NCBI GenBank assembly: GCA_017468925.1
Contig: JAFUHI010000003.1
Coordinates: 1-64,000 of the forward strand
Origin: Bacilli bacterium
Lineage (GTDB): Bacteria; Bacillota_I; Bacilli_A; RFN20; CAG-826
Direction: 5' to 3'
DNA length: 64,000 nt
In this document: positions 23,841 to 33,653 of the stretch, one piece after another
Layout: the number at the start of each line of letters is the position of its first letter
Position numbering within the stretch: position 1 is the first letter of the stretch
The notes under the pieces: generated by a model
Database searches by the model: none
The model's input: only the letters and a program-made list of their open reading frames with translations
What the model was told of the DNA's origin: nothing
Made by a program: the position numbers and the translations under genes

Positions 23841-26579
23841 TTATTCGCTTCTTAGAGCGTCAACTGGGTCTTGATTGGCGGCTTTCATCGCCGGAATGAT
23901 GCCAGAAATAGTCGTCAAGATAATGGCAATTGATATCATCACTAAAGCGGTCGGAATATCAAGCGCGGCAATCGTGTAGATACCAGATAAGCCCCCTACA
24001 ATCAGATTGATAACAAGTTCTAAGAAATAAGTTATGGCGATACCTATAACGCCAGATGAAGCACCGATGATAAGCGTTTCGGCGATGAATAGATTGGCGA
24101 CATCTCCTTTTCTTCCGCCCAAAGAACGGATAACGCCTATTTCCTTAACCCTTTCGATGACAGATACATAAGTGATGATTGCAATCATCACCGTTGAGAC
24201 CACTAAAGATAAAGCAGTAAAGGCCACTAAAGCGTACGTAATTATATTGATGACGGTGTTAATCATTGAGATGACGATCGCTAAGGTATCGTTATAAGTA
24301 ATCTTATCGCGATCTTCATAAGCGATAGTCTTCCCATTCGATAAAGCTATATCCCCTTCTTCGTTCCATGTGTCTAGATAATTCGTGACTCTATCTTTGT
24401 CATTGAAATTGTTCGGGTATATCTCAATCCTAGAAGGAAGGTCATTGCCTCCTAAATCACGGAGATCCAAGGTATAGATGCTGCTTGAGCTAGACGATCC
24501 TCCTCCCATATAAGAAGAGATAATAGAAGATAAAGCGCTCATCGTATTCGTTGACCCAACGAAAGCGACATCATGATGCTTCTCGCCTTTATAGACGAAA
24601 TCATATTCGTAAGATATGCCCATCTTCATGGATATATCCCCGACTTTGACCGCCATCGAGGTTATGGTGTCTGCCCCATGCTCATTCATATCATTCACGA
24701 TTACGCTTTCTTTTCCATCATTGATGAATTTCTGCGTAAAAGATGAAGTGAAATAGAAGCCAGATGACAATGAGCCATAGTTAATATTGTCTTTTGGGGT
24801 GAGAATTGTGGTGATTTTCATCTTCATCCCGTTCTTCTCCCATAAGGAATTGGAGTGAAAATTATATGTGCCAGTCGGTGTCGAAGGCCCACCTTCTTCC
24901 GATGAAGGGATCCAAGTTAAAGAACTATAAACCATATCATTTGGGTAATAGATAAATTCCTTGCCCAAAAGCTCCTCGAATGAGAATTTCTCCTTGTATG
25001 TCTTGCTGGGATCAGGGTCATTAGAAGGATCGTCATCCGATTCATATACGAATTTATAGACCAAGTCGGTGAATTCTTCCTGGGTGTAGTAGCCTAATTC
25101 CGTTAGCAATAAATCCGTAAGCATATCATCATTATTTAGGACAATCATGATCTCATCCTCTTCCATAGGGAATTTGGATGTGCTCTTATCGCTTACGACA
25201 TCATATTGCTCAAGAATATATTCTTCGTTATCTATCGATTGGGAGAAAGTGTTAGACATCGCGGAGACCAAATCCGCATATTGCTTGACCTGTTCTTCTT
25301 GCTTCAAAATCGATATGCACATGTTTTTGATCGCGCTTAAAGAATAAGGACCGGTTTGGATGGTTCTCTCTTCGTCCTGGGTGAAATGCATATCGGTGTA
25401 GATATTATTCGTCGGGTCGATTGAATAATATTTCTGCAAGGCCGCATAACTATCTTTAGGCATATCATCGAGGAAGCGGATGTAATCCTCATTGATGTTG
25501 TTTTTCACGGAGAAAGAATCGAAATTCCTTGAACTTTTTATCATCTCTTCAATGATGAAATCGACATTGACATAGCCATCTTCTAAAGATGAGGAGACCG
25601 CTTTGGCTTGGGTGGAGAAAGAAGTTGAATTGACTAAAGAAGCGAGATCCATGCTGTTCTCGGATATGGTGACTGGGTTGCCAGAAAGCATATCATCTTG
25701 CAAAGAGGCAATATAATTTTTAACACCGGAGGAGACCGCTAAAACGGTTGCGACCCCGACGATACCAATAGATCCCGCGAAAGAGACCATAAGAGTCCTT
25801 TTTCTTTTGCTCCATAGATTCTTTGAAGATAGACGGAAAGCACTCAAGAATGACAATTTGGATTTTTGCTCTGGTTTCTTCTTGCTCTTTTCGCCTTCAT
25901 TAGTAAAAGGATCGCTATCCTCGGTTATATTCCCATCGAGAAGACGGATTATTCTAGTCGAATATTCCTCGGCGATCTCAGGGTTATGGGTGACCATGAT
26001 GACAAGCCTATCCTTGGATATTTTTTTGATAAGATCCATGATTTGCTTGCTGGTTTTGGTATCTAATGCGCCTGTCGGCTCATCGGCAAGAAGGATTTTA
26101 GGTTCATTGACCAAGGCTCTAGCGATGGCGACTCTTTGGCATTGGCCGCCTGAAAGCTGATTCGGGAGCTTGTTTATCATATCCCCCAATCCCACTTCTT
26201 CTAGGCTTGCTTTCGCTTTGGCGGTTCTTTCTTCTTTCCCCAATCCAGCGATGGTTAAAGCGAGTTCAACGTTTTGAAGAACGCTTTGATGGGGAATAAG
26301 GTTATATGATTGGAAGATAAAGCCGACTTGGTGGTTTCTATAAGCGTCCCAATCTTTATCATTAAATTCTTTGGTGGAAACCCCATCGATTTGCAAATCG
26401 CCATCGCTATAATGGTCAAGCCCTCCGATTATATTTAATAAGGTGGTTTTGCCTGAGCCAGATGGTCCTAAAATCGAGACGAATTCGTTATCTCTAAAAG
26501 TGATGGAAACGCCTTTTAAAGCAGGAAAAATTGTGCCGGCGACTTTGTAATCTTTTTTGATATTTAGTAGTTTCAGCAT
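23841..26579 (-). CDS. MacB-like ABC exporter, fused ATPase and FtsX-type permease
   Basis: This 912-residue single-chain half transporter has an N-terminal ATPase over residues about 1-225 with Walker A GPSGSGKTTLL. The signature is LSGGQCQRVAIARA, followed by Walker B LLADEPTGALD. A membrane segment near 265-290 leads to a large extracellular domain (about 300-750). Three C-terminal membrane helices of the FtsX/MacB permease type complete it (about 770-905). Such proteins work as dimers in mechanotransmission-type export of lipoproteins, peptides or antibiotics. AAGGAGAG and a TACAAT promoter define the start. The next gene upstream encodes a lipoprotein that could be a partner. Confidence 0.87.
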   Translation of the reverse strand: MLKLLNIKKDYKVAGTIFPALKGVSITFRDNEFVSILGPSGSGKTTLLNIIGGLDHYSDGDLQIDGVSTKEFNDKDWDAYRNHQVGFIFQSYNLIPHQSVLQNVELALTIAGLGKEERTAKAKASLEEVGLGDMINKLPNQLSGGQCQRVAIARALVNEPKILLADEPTGALDTKTSKQIMDLIKKISKDRLVIMVTHNPEIAEEYSTRIIRLLDGNITEDSDPFTNEGEKSKKKPEQKSKLSFLSAFRLSSKNLWSKRKRTLMVSFAGSIGIVGVATVLAVSSGVKNYIASLQDDMLSGNPVTISENSMDLASLVNSTSFSTQAKAVSSSLEDGYVNVDFIIEEMIKSSRNFDSFSVKNNINEDYIRFLDDMPKDSYAALQKYYSIDPTNNIYTDMHFTQDEERTIQTGPYSLSAIKNMCISILKQEEQVKQYADLVSAMSNTFSQSIDNEEYILEQYDVVSDKSTSKFPMEEDEIMIVLNNDDMLTDLLLTELGYYTQEEFTDLVYKFVYESDDDPSNDPDPSKTYKEKFSFEELLGKEFIYYPNDMVYSSLTWIPSSEEGGPSTPTGTYNFHSNSLWEKNGMKMKITTILTPKDNINYGSLSSGFYFTSSFTQKFINDGKESVIVNDMNEHGADTITSMAVKVGDISMKMGISYEYDFVYKGEKHHDVAFVGSTNTMSALSSIISSYMGGGSSSSSSIYTLDLRDLGGNDLPSRIEIYPNNFNDKDRVTNYLDTWNEEGDIALSNGKTIAYEDRDKITYNDTLAIVISMINTVINIITYALVAFTALSLVVSTVMIAIITYVSVIERVKEIGVIRSLGGRKGDVANLFIAETLIIGASSGVIGIAITYFLELVINLIVGGLSGIYTIAALDIPTALVMISIAIILTTISGIIPAMKAANQDPVDALRSE

Positions 26580-26670
26580 AATCTCTCCTTTCTTTAGCGA
26601 AAAAAATTGTATAGCAAAAATTTATTTTTCAAAATAAAAATGCATTATATTAGCAAATTATTTTTATTTA

Positions 26671-27969
26671 TTAATAAACGTATTCCGAAAAAGATGAAGG
26701 AATTGATGGAAGATTGTTTCCGAAAATCACATCGAACCCCCCAGCGAGTTTTAAGGCGGTGGAGAAGCCTGTGATGTTATATCCTGCTATATCCCCTGCC
26801 CCGAATAGAGTTCTTAATATATTCAAAATTAAATCGTCTTCTTTTATGGAGTTCCCTTCCATTATCCCAATCTCCAGATTGCTATACACCGAAAGGGCTT
26901 TGACGCCTTCTTCATCATACGTTATCATCGCTTCAAGCTTTGGGTTTTCCCCTAGATTGATGTTTTTCCAATTCTCCGTGTCGGGGCTGGTTTTCATCTC
27001 GATCCTCTGCATAAAGGTCTGGAATTTCTTGATCGTATTGAAATCCGCGTGGATATAATGCGTTTCCCCATCGACCCAGGAATCGAAATAGGTGGAGAAT
27101 GCGGCGACATTATCCCTAATCCCCAAAACCGAGTCAGAGAGTTTGGCAAAATCTCCGGCAAGGCTTTCTTCGTATTCGTATTTGCCGGTTGAAGGATTAT
27201 ACCATTTAAGTTCGCCTTCATGCTCCGTAGGATTGGTGATGGCCTCATTTTTAACGTCTCTACAGATTTTTTTGCCAGAGAACGCGCCAATCTCTTCTTC
27301 GATATCTTCGAAAACATTAACTAACGATGAGGCGGTGTAATCCAATACGCCTTTGGTCTCTTCATCGCTTAAATCGATATAGGCTTTGCCATCGGTTACA
27401 TAAGCCGTAACGTCTGCATCGACAAAATCATGAGGCACGCTGGCGCCAGTCACGCTTTCATAGAATATAGAGCCGGATAAAGAGGCTTTTGCCTCCACTT
27501 TCTGATTGGAGGTATCTCTTCTTAATCCTTCCGATTCGGCGACATATAGATTGCTGCCGTCATCAAGATTCAGATGGATCCCGCCATTCTTGTATATATC
27601 GTTTCCCTGTAAAGCCAATTCGGTGGAATCGGGTGTTGAATATTTAAAGGTCGTATTGAGGCTGATTTCTAATTCATCGACCACTGAGATATCAAAAGAG
27701 AGCCTATCTGATTCAGCGATGTTTTTTAATGCGGCGGATAGAGATTCCAACGAATTTGAAAGAAGCTCTTTACTTCCCTTCCTCTCGAAGCGGTTGCTGC
27801 TATCGATGGAGATAGATGATTCTTCGGAAGAAAAAGATGATTCACCCTCTTTGGAGGAGGAAGAGACATCACTTACTACGGTTGAGGAACGCCCATTATT
27901 AAATCCTTGGCATGAAGCAAGCAACGCCGCGCTAGACAACAATATAACCAAAGGACGGATATTTTTCAT
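26671..27969 (-). CDS. Lipoprotein of unknown function
   Basis: The 432-residue protein has a lipoprotein signal peptide ending in LLASC (C20). A Ser/Glu-rich tether follows to about residue 60, then a mixed alpha/beta body with no recognised domain. It sits 91 bases upstream of the fused ABC exporter on the same strand, each with its own promoter-like sequence, so functional linkage is possible but unproven. TATAAT ends 12 bases before the ATG and no Shine-Dalgarno is seen, giving at most a very short leader. Confidence 0.75.
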   Translation of the reverse strand: MKNIRPLVILLSSAALLASCQGFNNGRSSTVVSDVSSSSKEGESSFSSEESSISIDSSNRFERKGSKELLSNSLESLSAALKNIAESDRLSFDISVVDELEISLNTTFKYSTPDSTELALQGNDIYKNGGIHLNLDDGSNLYVAESEGLRRDTSNQKVEAKASLSGSIFYESVTGASVPHDFVDADVTAYVTDGKAYIDLSDEETKGVLDYTASSLVNVFEDIEEEIGAFSGKKICRDVKNEAITNPTEHEGELKWYNPSTGKYEYEESLAGDFAKLSDSVLGIRDNVAAFSTYFDSWVDGETHYIHADFNTIKKFQTFMQRIEMKTSPDTENWKNINLGENPKLEAMITYDEEGVKALSVYSNLEIGIMEGNSIKEDDLILNILRTLFGAGDIAGYNITGFSTALKLAGGFDVIFGNNLPSIPSSFSEYVY

Positions 27970-28056
27970 AAAACTACCAATATTATATATTGTTTGCTAA
28001 AGGCAAATAAAGGGGGATTTGCAAGAATTTTTATTGATTTTCAAACCAAAAATACT

Positions 28057-29070
28057 TTATTTTGTCTTTTTTTCTTTATGCTTGTCGATAATGTTTTGGG
28101 CTTCATTAATTATCTGCTCTATGAAATCATCAGGAGATAATATTTTTATCATCTCGCTATATTGCATGCACCAATAGAATAAGGAACTGCGACCATTCTT
28201 GATTGAGATGGTTGCCCCTTCTTCATCGCTAGACAATAATTTGCAATTCGTCCCAAACCACTCCTTCGCGGTTTTTATCCCCTCCGCGGTGGTCTTGATG
28301 GTGATGGTGATGACGGATGAAGAAATCATATAAACGTTATTGTTGATATAGCTATCGATATCGAAATTCTTCATTTGGGGGACGAGGTTTTTATCAATAG
28401 AAGGGAGGGTGCTGATTTCCGGATTCCTGATTCTATCGATTTTATAGGTTATCGTGTTGAATATGCCGCTTCTAGAATCCCCGACCGCGCCGAAAAGATA
28501 ATAATTTCCTTTGCAATTTATCGTGTAGTAGCAGGCAACCCTATATATTTTTGGCGAGCCATCTTTGTTTCTTTTAAGAACCTCATTTCCATTCAAATCA
28601 TAATCAACATAGTTGAATTTGAGTCTTTTGGATGAAGCGATAGCCTCTTCAATCATACTTAAAGTGAAGAATACATCAATGTTCGTGCGGTTGACGTTCT
28701 CGCTTTTATAGACGAATTTGTAATTCTTTCTTTCGTGCTCGCTTAGTAAAGAATTCAATTTCTTTATAAGCCTATGGGCGTCCTTCCCCTTTAATGAAGG
28801 CGAAGAGAATATAGCATCCGAGATAAATTTGATTTCCGTAGGATCTAACAATCTTTCTCCTAGATAATACCCCTTTCTCCCTGGGGCATCGATGATGTCA
28901 TAATCGAATTCATCTTTCAATAAGGAAATGATGGAGGAGACTGTCTTTCTATTTAGCTTGCATCCATATTCCGAATCTAGTTTATCGATGATATCTTTCT
29001 GCATCAAAGGATGCGACTCATCGCTATATTCTTCTAGGATTTTCAAAACGCAAAGTTCAGCGCCTCTCAT
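28057..29070 (-). CDS. WYL-domain transcriptional regulator
   Basis: The 337-residue protein has an N-terminal winged helix (about 1-60: LMQKDIIDKLDSEYGCKLNRK) and a central WYL-type domain (about 140-220, YYTINCKGNYYLFGAVGDSR). A C-terminal domain typical of WYL regulators follows. WYL domains sense nucleotides or other ligands and regulate nearby or stress genes. It is the last gene of a run with the GH130 and flavodoxin-like genes, starting 10 bases after the latter. Confidence 0.83.
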   Translation of the reverse strand: MRGAELCVLKILEEYSDESHPLMQKDIIDKLDSEYGCKLNRKTVSSIISLLKDEFDYDIIDAPGRKGYYLGERLLDPTEIKFISDAIFSSPSLKGKDAHRLIKKLNSLLSEHERKNYKFVYKSENVNRTNIDVFFTLSMIEEAIASSKRLKFNYVDYDLNGNEVLKRNKDGSPKIYRVACYYTINCKGNYYLFGAVGDSRSGIFNTITYKIDRIRNPEISTLPSIDKNLVPQMKNFDIDSYINNNVYMISSSVITITIKTTAEGIKTAKEWFGTNCKLLSSDEEGATISIKNGRSSLFYWCMQYSEMIKILSPDDFIEQIINEAQNIIDKHKEKKTK

Positions 29071-29080
29071 CTCTTATCTT

Positions 29081-29503
29081 TTATATTGAGGAATTAGTCA
29101 CTTCTTCAGCGAATTTGTCTAATCTCGCTAAATCCTCTTCGTTTGGTCTGCCTTTATTCAAAGCAAGCCAAGAAGCGACTGTTGAATAATATTTATCGCT
29201 TACGGAGATGCCTTCTTTCTCCGCGACTTTCTTCACGGCTTTCAAAGTCGATGAGCCTGAAGCGGATGAAGAGACGTTATACAAGGTTTTAATTTTGTCC
29301 TTGTTTCTTTTTAAGAAGGTTTTGACCTCCTTATCGATTGTCGCAGCGTACATCGCGTTAAGCAAGAATAGCGCTTCAACTTCTTCATTCAAATCTTCTT
29401 TGACTTCCTTGGCCTCCACGCCAAGTTTTGAGGATAGGCGATCGGCGAGCTTCTTTGTGTTTCCTTTTTTACTTTTTGTGAAATAACGAATCGCGATTCT
29501 CAT
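29081..29503 (-). CDS. Flavodoxin-like protein
   Basis: From the ATG at 29503, preceded by AGGAGGAAAG, the protein has 140 residues. The opening MRIAIRYFTKSKKGNTKKLA resembles the flavodoxin FMN phosphate loop (S/T-x-x-GNT). A later SSSASGSSTLKAVKK segment may form the second loop. The fold is typical of short-chain electron carriers. A longer frame upstream overlaps the GH130 stop and lacks the ribosome binding site, so the ATG at 29503 is preferred. Redox partner unknown. Confidence 0.72.
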   Translation of the reverse strand: MRIAIRYFTKSKKGNTKKLADRLSSKLGVEAKEVKEDLNEEVEALFLLNAMYAATIDKEVKTFLKRNKDKIKTLYNVSSSASGSSTLKAVKKVAEKEGISVSDKYYSTVASWLALNKGRPNEEDLARLDKFAEEVTNSSI

Positions 29504-29514
29504 TTTCTTTCCTC

Positions 29515-30507
29515 CTATTTGCTTAGGCAATCGTGTTCTTTTATATAGTCAATTATTATATCTACGGTGGAAAAGGCAAGACAAGTATAACAATCAGCGG
29601 AACCATAATATATTGCAAGTTTCCCGTTTTCTCCGACAAGAACGTTGGTTGGGAAGACAACATTGGGTGTGTGTCCGGTGGTCTCATATAATTCCTGCGG
29701 GGTCAATAGGAAGTTCTCACAGTTATATAAAACTTTCGTCGGATCGTCTCTATCTAGAAGCATAGCCCCCATCGAATAAACGAGGTTGTTGCAATTGAAT
29801 AACACTCCATGGGTGAAAACAAGCCACCCTTCATCCGTTTCGATTGGGATTGGACCACCACCGCATTTAACTCCATTCCAATTAGCCCAGTTGTTTCTAG
29901 CAATGAGGCGATGATGTCCCCAATATTCCATGTCATAAGATTCGGATATGAATATATTGCCGAATAAAGATGAAGCATTATCGCTTGGCCTAGCCAAAAT
30001 CATGTATTTACCATTGATTTTCCTAGGGAATAAAGCCCCATTCCTACAATTGGGAAGGAAGGGATATTCCAATTTTGTGAATGTTTTGAAATCGTCTGTT
30101 TTGGCGATGCAGATGGTAACATCGGCGAAATAGTCGGCGAAAATGATGTAATAAGATCCTTCTAGAAGCACCACACGTGGGTCATATGAGAATCTAGTAT
30201 CAGGAAGTGGGTTCCCGTTTTTGTCGACGAAATGAATTGGCTCTTCTTCCAAAGTGAAATTTAGCGCATCCTTCGATCTTCCCACAAATAATTTATATAT
30301 GCCTGTATAGGTATCACCCCTAAAAACCCCGACGAATTCATCGCCGAAGGGAACGAAACCGCTGTTGAAGGTTCTTTCTACCGTCCTATTGACATTTCTT
30401 TTGATGATGGGGTTCTTGCTATATCTCCAAACAGGAAGGAAATCCCCTTCTTTCCTGTCTTCCCATGGTAGATTCTTTACTATCTGGGCATTAACAACTT
30501 TAGCCAT
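29515..30507 (-). CDS. GH130 family beta-mannoside phosphorylase/hydrolase
   Basis: The 330-residue protein has the five-bladed propeller signatures of family 130. These include FVGVFRGD near residue 58, RFSYDPRVVLLEG with the catalytic Asp at 109, and NCRNGALFPRKINGKYMILARP. KCGGGPIPIETDEGW with the phosphate-side residues and YYGSADCYTCLA near the end complete the set. Family enzymes phosphorolyse beta-1,4-mannosyl-glucose, mannooligosaccharides or Man-GlcNAc. With the GH38 and beta-mannosidase genes elsewhere in the window it could complete an N-glycan or mannan route. AAGGAGAT precedes the ATG. The 133 bases upstream are AT-rich and show nothing else. Confidence 0.9.
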   Translation of the reverse strand: MAKVVNAQIVKNLPWEDRKEGDFLPVWRYSKNPIIKRNVNRTVERTFNSGFVPFGDEFVGVFRGDTYTGIYKLFVGRSKDALNFTLEEEPIHFVDKNGNPLPDTRFSYDPRVVLLEGSYYIIFADYFADVTICIAKTDDFKTFTKLEYPFLPNCRNGALFPRKINGKYMILARPSDNASSLFGNIFISESYDMEYWGHHRLIARNNWANWNGVKCGGGPIPIETDEGWLVFTHGVLFNCNNLVYSMGAMLLDRDDPTKVLYNCENFLLTPQELYETTGHTPNVVFPTNVLVGENGKLAIYYGSADCYTCLAFSTVDIIIDYIKEHDCLSK

Positions 30508-30640
30508 TTTATCTCCTTATTTAATTTATTAAATTGATTATAACCAATTAGATAAATTTTAAATAGTGGTCTATGTTAATTGCGTATATTTGCAGATAAA
30601 ACAAAATCAATTTAATGGAACAAAGATCATTTAAAGCTTA

Positions 30641-31942
30641 TTAAGGCAAAACAGGCGGAAATAAAGAGGAAAACTCACCAAAATCAGATGCCTTTTGCCA
30701 CGATGGGGTGCCTTGCTTCCAAATCAAGGTATCGTTTTTGATTTCGCCAGTCGCAATCATATCTTGGATTTTGGAGGCTTCAAATGGTCCGATCGCTTTC
30801 CCATCTATTGCAACATGATATGTGGTTTTCGGGAGCGCAGGAGGCACAGCAGGGTTAGAATTCATGGTTTGGTCTAGCGTACCTCCGATGTTTTTGGCGA
30901 CCGCTCCGCCGACCGCTAAACCAGCCATAAGGGTCATGGGGTTGAAACCAGCACCGCCAGTTCCTTCTCCACCATTTCCTAGATTGATATTGCCAGCGCC
31001 ATTCTCGCCCATCTTGCCCAAGGCTTCTGCACTAGCGACTCCGACCTCGGCTTGTTTCTCGGTCTGATAAGCGCCGATGTTGGCTTGCCTTGTGGCCATG
31101 CGTTGAGCGTATTGTCCTTCTTCTCTTTGGATTCTAAGCTGCTCTTCATAGTGCTGAATATTTATCTCAGCCTGTTTTGTCGTGATGTCTTTGGTGATAT
31201 GTTTCAGTTCTAAATAAGACTCGCTTTCTTTATCGATTTCAATTGAGCTGATGTCTAATCCAGTGACGGTGATTCCGTAATTCTCCGCTAATCTTTCTTT
31301 GATATATAGTTCTGCTTTCTCGCTGACTATATCGATTTTCGATTCAATAGCGATTACAGGAATATTATTTTCTGATGGAGTTTTGGTAACGGTGTCTTTG
31401 ATATATCTGTTGACAACTCCATTTATTTTTTCTTTGAATTGCTCAAAATCGAAAGTCGCAAGTTGATGACATTCTATAAAATGCACATAGTCCTCGATTT
31501 TGAATGTTAAAGTGCCGCGGACTGAAACAGGGACTTGGAAATCTGGATAGCGAGGATCGATGACATCAAAATATGGGATGCCGAATTTAATCTGCGCAGC
31601 CTGGGCGGTGTTGATGAAAAACACTTCAGCCTGAAATGGTGTATCCCCTTCATACCACAGCCCGATGATTGATGATAAAACTGGGAAGTTTTGTGTTTTC
31701 AATGTATCGTCGTAAGGACCAACGATATAGTCGATGTTTTTTCCGTCTTTTTGTTTGTAGAAAAACACTGCTACTTCGCCGGGCTTGACCCTTAAAACCG
31801 AGGTGGTTCTAATCGCATTTTCTCTTTTTAGTCTTCCCTCTTCGTAGCCATCTGGATGCCATTTCCAAATAAGGTAATTAGGTACATCACATCTAATTAC
31901 GTCGGCAAATCCGCCTTTGTGCGATCTTTTGAAGATACCCAT
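30641..31942 (-). CDS. SPFH domain protein with C-terminal GYF_2 domain
   Basis: This 433-residue protein has an SPFH/virion-core-like domain (about 20-290). A Gly/Ala-rich stretch follows (about 300-350). The C-terminal GYF_2 module (about 378-430) reads YHVAIDGKAIGPFEASKIQD ... LIWKQGTPSWQKA. The GYF_2 domain is a small peptide-binding or scaffold domain. It takes the place held by zinc ribbons in the paralogue at 21470-22870. AAAGGAG before the ATG and an 18-base gap link it to the zinc-ribbon gene upstream. Confidence 0.83.
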   Translation of the reverse strand: MGIFKRSHKGGFADVIRCDVPNYLIWKWHPDGYEEGRLKRENAIRTTSVLRVKPGEVAVFFYKQKDGKNIDYIVGPYDDTLKTQNFPVLSSIIGLWYEGDTPFQAEVFFINTAQAAQIKFGIPYFDVIDPRYPDFQVPVSVRGTLTFKIEDYVHFIECHQLATFDFEQFKEKINGVVNRYIKDTVTKTPSENNIPVIAIESKIDIVSEKAELYIKERLAENYGITVTGLDISSIEIDKESESYLELKHITKDITTKQAEINIQHYEEQLRIQREEGQYAQRMATRQANIGAYQTEKQAEVGVASAEALGKMGENGAGNINLGNGGEGTGGAGFNPMTLMAGLAVGGAVAKNIGGTLDQTMNSNPAVPPALPKTTYHVAIDGKAIGPFEASKIQDMIATGEIKNDTLIWKQGTPSWQKASDFGEFSSLFPPVLP

Positions 31943-31960
31943 AACTTTTCTCCTTTATTT

Positions 31961-33235
31961 TTACTTTGCACTCTTTAAATTCTTATAAAAATCAAAGTCG
32001 CGGGATGAGGTTTCTTTCTTGAATCTGTCATTGATGGCCAAGGCTAATATTTCAAGTCTTCTATCCCCATCAATCCTATCCACCGCGCCTTCCCTATAGA
32101 CTTCGGTGAAATATTCGCCATACTCATAGATAGCTTGGGAGATTTTCCCCAAAGGAATCCTTGTAACCTCATCAACTGTTTGTTCATCGTCGTTCATCTT
32201 GACGTAATAAAGCGCTTGGGTGGAAAGAACCACATTATATAGGTGGTCTTCATCGCCGTTAATTGAATCGACGTTGCGTCTAAAAATTATTTTTTCATTA
32301 CGTCTTGGGGCGAAGTAATTCACAATTTCCACTTCTTCATCTGGATATGTGACTGGCCCAGTTTCTTCTTGCTTTGGCACCTTGTTCTCTATAACAACAT
32401 CTTCCTCTTTCGCAGGTTTTGGCGACTCTTCATAGACATGAGTCACAACCGTTTCGTGGATGACCTTCTGTTCGGGTAAGGCTTTGCCTTTGGCAATAGC
32501 CTTTTGTTGTTGTCTTTTCTCTTTTTCTATTTTTTCTTGGGCTATTTCTTTGTTTGTTTTCTTTCGCTTGAAGCCGAATATTAAAGAGACTACGCCCGCC
32601 GCTGCGACGGCAATGCCTACGCCACCAAGAATGGTGTTGTTCTCGCCGAAAATAAGTAAAACTGCGGTGCCTGCTGCGATTCCCATAAAGCCAAGAATAA
32701 TCAAGATCAATTTAATCTTCACCACTTTTTTAGTGTCGCCTTTTGCTTTTGCGTATAAATCTTCTAGTCGTGCCAAATCGCTTTTGCTTGTAAGCATAAT
32801 TTTGCCTTTTTGGTAGCATTGCTCGATTTTCGAAAGCCAGGCTGATGGGAGGCTTTCTTTGTTTCTATTGGTTGCATAATATTTGGCGTCGAAATTGGAT
32901 GTGGCCAAAAACATGAATTCCAAAATATCTTCCCTGTTATTGGGAATAGGGAATGTTTTTATGAATTCTATCTTTCTATCATCGTCTTCAATCAGATTGA
33001 TTTTGTCGAAAAACGATTGAACGGACATTGCCACTTCCCTTCCACGGATTTCTTTTCCACATGAAGGACATTTTAAGGCATCGAAAGGGAGAATTTCTCC
33101 GCAATAAGGGCACTTATGCACCTTTCCCTCTTTGGATGATCTTTCCTTTTTCTCCTCGCCTCCGACTTTGGCTCCACATCCGTCGCAAAACGCCGCATCA
33201 TCGGCAATTTTCTTTCCACATTTCGAGCAATACAT
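31961..33235 (-). CDS. Zinc-ribbon protein with two membrane segments
   Basis: The 424-residue protein starts with two zinc ribbons (C3, C6, C17, C20; and CPYCGEIL ... CPSCGKEI near 43-62). A soluble helical region follows, then two membrane segments (about 170-220), a highly charged Lys/Glu region and a C-terminal domain. It is the middle gene of an operon: small Cro-type regulator, this gene, SPFH-GYF protein. AGGAGGG precedes the ATG, 11 bases after the regulator stop. It resembles a scaffold or receptor for the SPFH protein; function unproven. Confidence 0.72.
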   Translation of the reverse strand: MYCSKCGKKIADDAAFCDGCGAKVGGEEKKERSSKEGKVHKCPYCGEILPFDALKCPSCGKEIRGREVAMSVQSFFDKINLIEDDDRKIEFIKTFPIPNNREDILEFMFLATSNFDAKYYATNRNKESLPSAWLSKIEQCYQKGKIMLTSKSDLARLEDLYAKAKGDTKKVVKIKLILIILGFMGIAAGTAVLLIFGENNTILGGVGIAVAAAGVVSLIFGFKRKKTNKEIAQEKIEKEKRQQQKAIAKGKALPEQKVIHETVVTHVYEESPKPAKEEDVVIENKVPKQEETGPVTYPDEEVEIVNYFAPRRNEKIIFRRNVDSINGDEDHLYNVVLSTQALYYVKMNDDEQTVDEVTRIPLGKISQAIYEYGEYFTEVYREGAVDRIDGDRRLEILALAINDRFKKETSSRDFDFYKNLKSAK

Positions 33236-33246
33236 AGCAAACCCTC

Positions 33247-33456
33247 CTAATACTCTTTCTTTATGGCGTCGACTATATCTCCAATATTACATTCGAGATA
33301 TTCGCAAATTCTTAAAAGAACAGACAAAGCTACTTCTTCGTTTTTTCTTAGTTTTGTCATGGTGCCTGTTGCTAAATTAAGATCTCTCCTCAGTTGCACT
33401 GGAGAGATCTCTTTATCAACCAAAAGCATCCAAAACTTTTTGTACGAAATGCCCAT
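33247..33456 (-). CDS. Small Cro/CI-type helix-turn-helix regulator
   Basis: From the ATG at 33456 this 69-residue protein is almost entirely a Cro/CI-type helix-turn-helix (MGISYKKFWMLLVDK ... QLRRDLNLATGTMTKLRKNE ... LLRICEYLECNIGDIV), like YozG-type regulators. AAGGGA lies 5 bases before this ATG; a GTG six codons upstream is less likely. It is the first gene of the zinc-ribbon/SPFH operon and probably autoregulates it. A run of (CT)9 lies just upstream on its coding strand. Confidence 0.8.
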   Translation of the reverse strand: MGISYKKFWMLLVDKEISPVQLRRDLNLATGTMTKLRKNEEVALSVLLRICEYLECNIGDIVDAIKKEY

Positions 33457-33485
33457 CTTTGTCCCTTCGTTCACAAAAAAATTTT

Positions 33486-33503
33486 AGAGAGAGAGAGAGA
33501 GAG
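33486..33503. repeat. (AG)9 dinucleotide tract upstream of the regulator gene
   Basis: Nine AG units lie 30 bases before the ATG at 33456, in the leader or promoter region of the operon. Tracts like this can change length by slippage and alter promoter spacing. Confidence 0.9.
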
Positions 33504-33577
33504 TCAAGCACTTATTGAGAAAGAGTGCCAATTTCTTGTGCTCTCATCTCAACATCTTGCGATTAATTGATAAAAAA

Positions 33578-33609
33578 TACCCCTTTCCTAATGTCTAGGA
33601 TTTGGGGTA
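33578..33609 (-). terminator. Terminator of the fucoside utilisation operon
   Basis: TACCCC / GGGGTA outer and TAGGA / TCCTA inner stems are followed by TTTTTT on the minus strand. It lies 45 bases after the stop codon of the tyrosine-phosphatase lipoprotein gene. Confidence 0.85.
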
Positions 33610-33653
33610 CCTTTCAATTTGGCATACTTTTTGGGACGTTCTATTAATATTTC

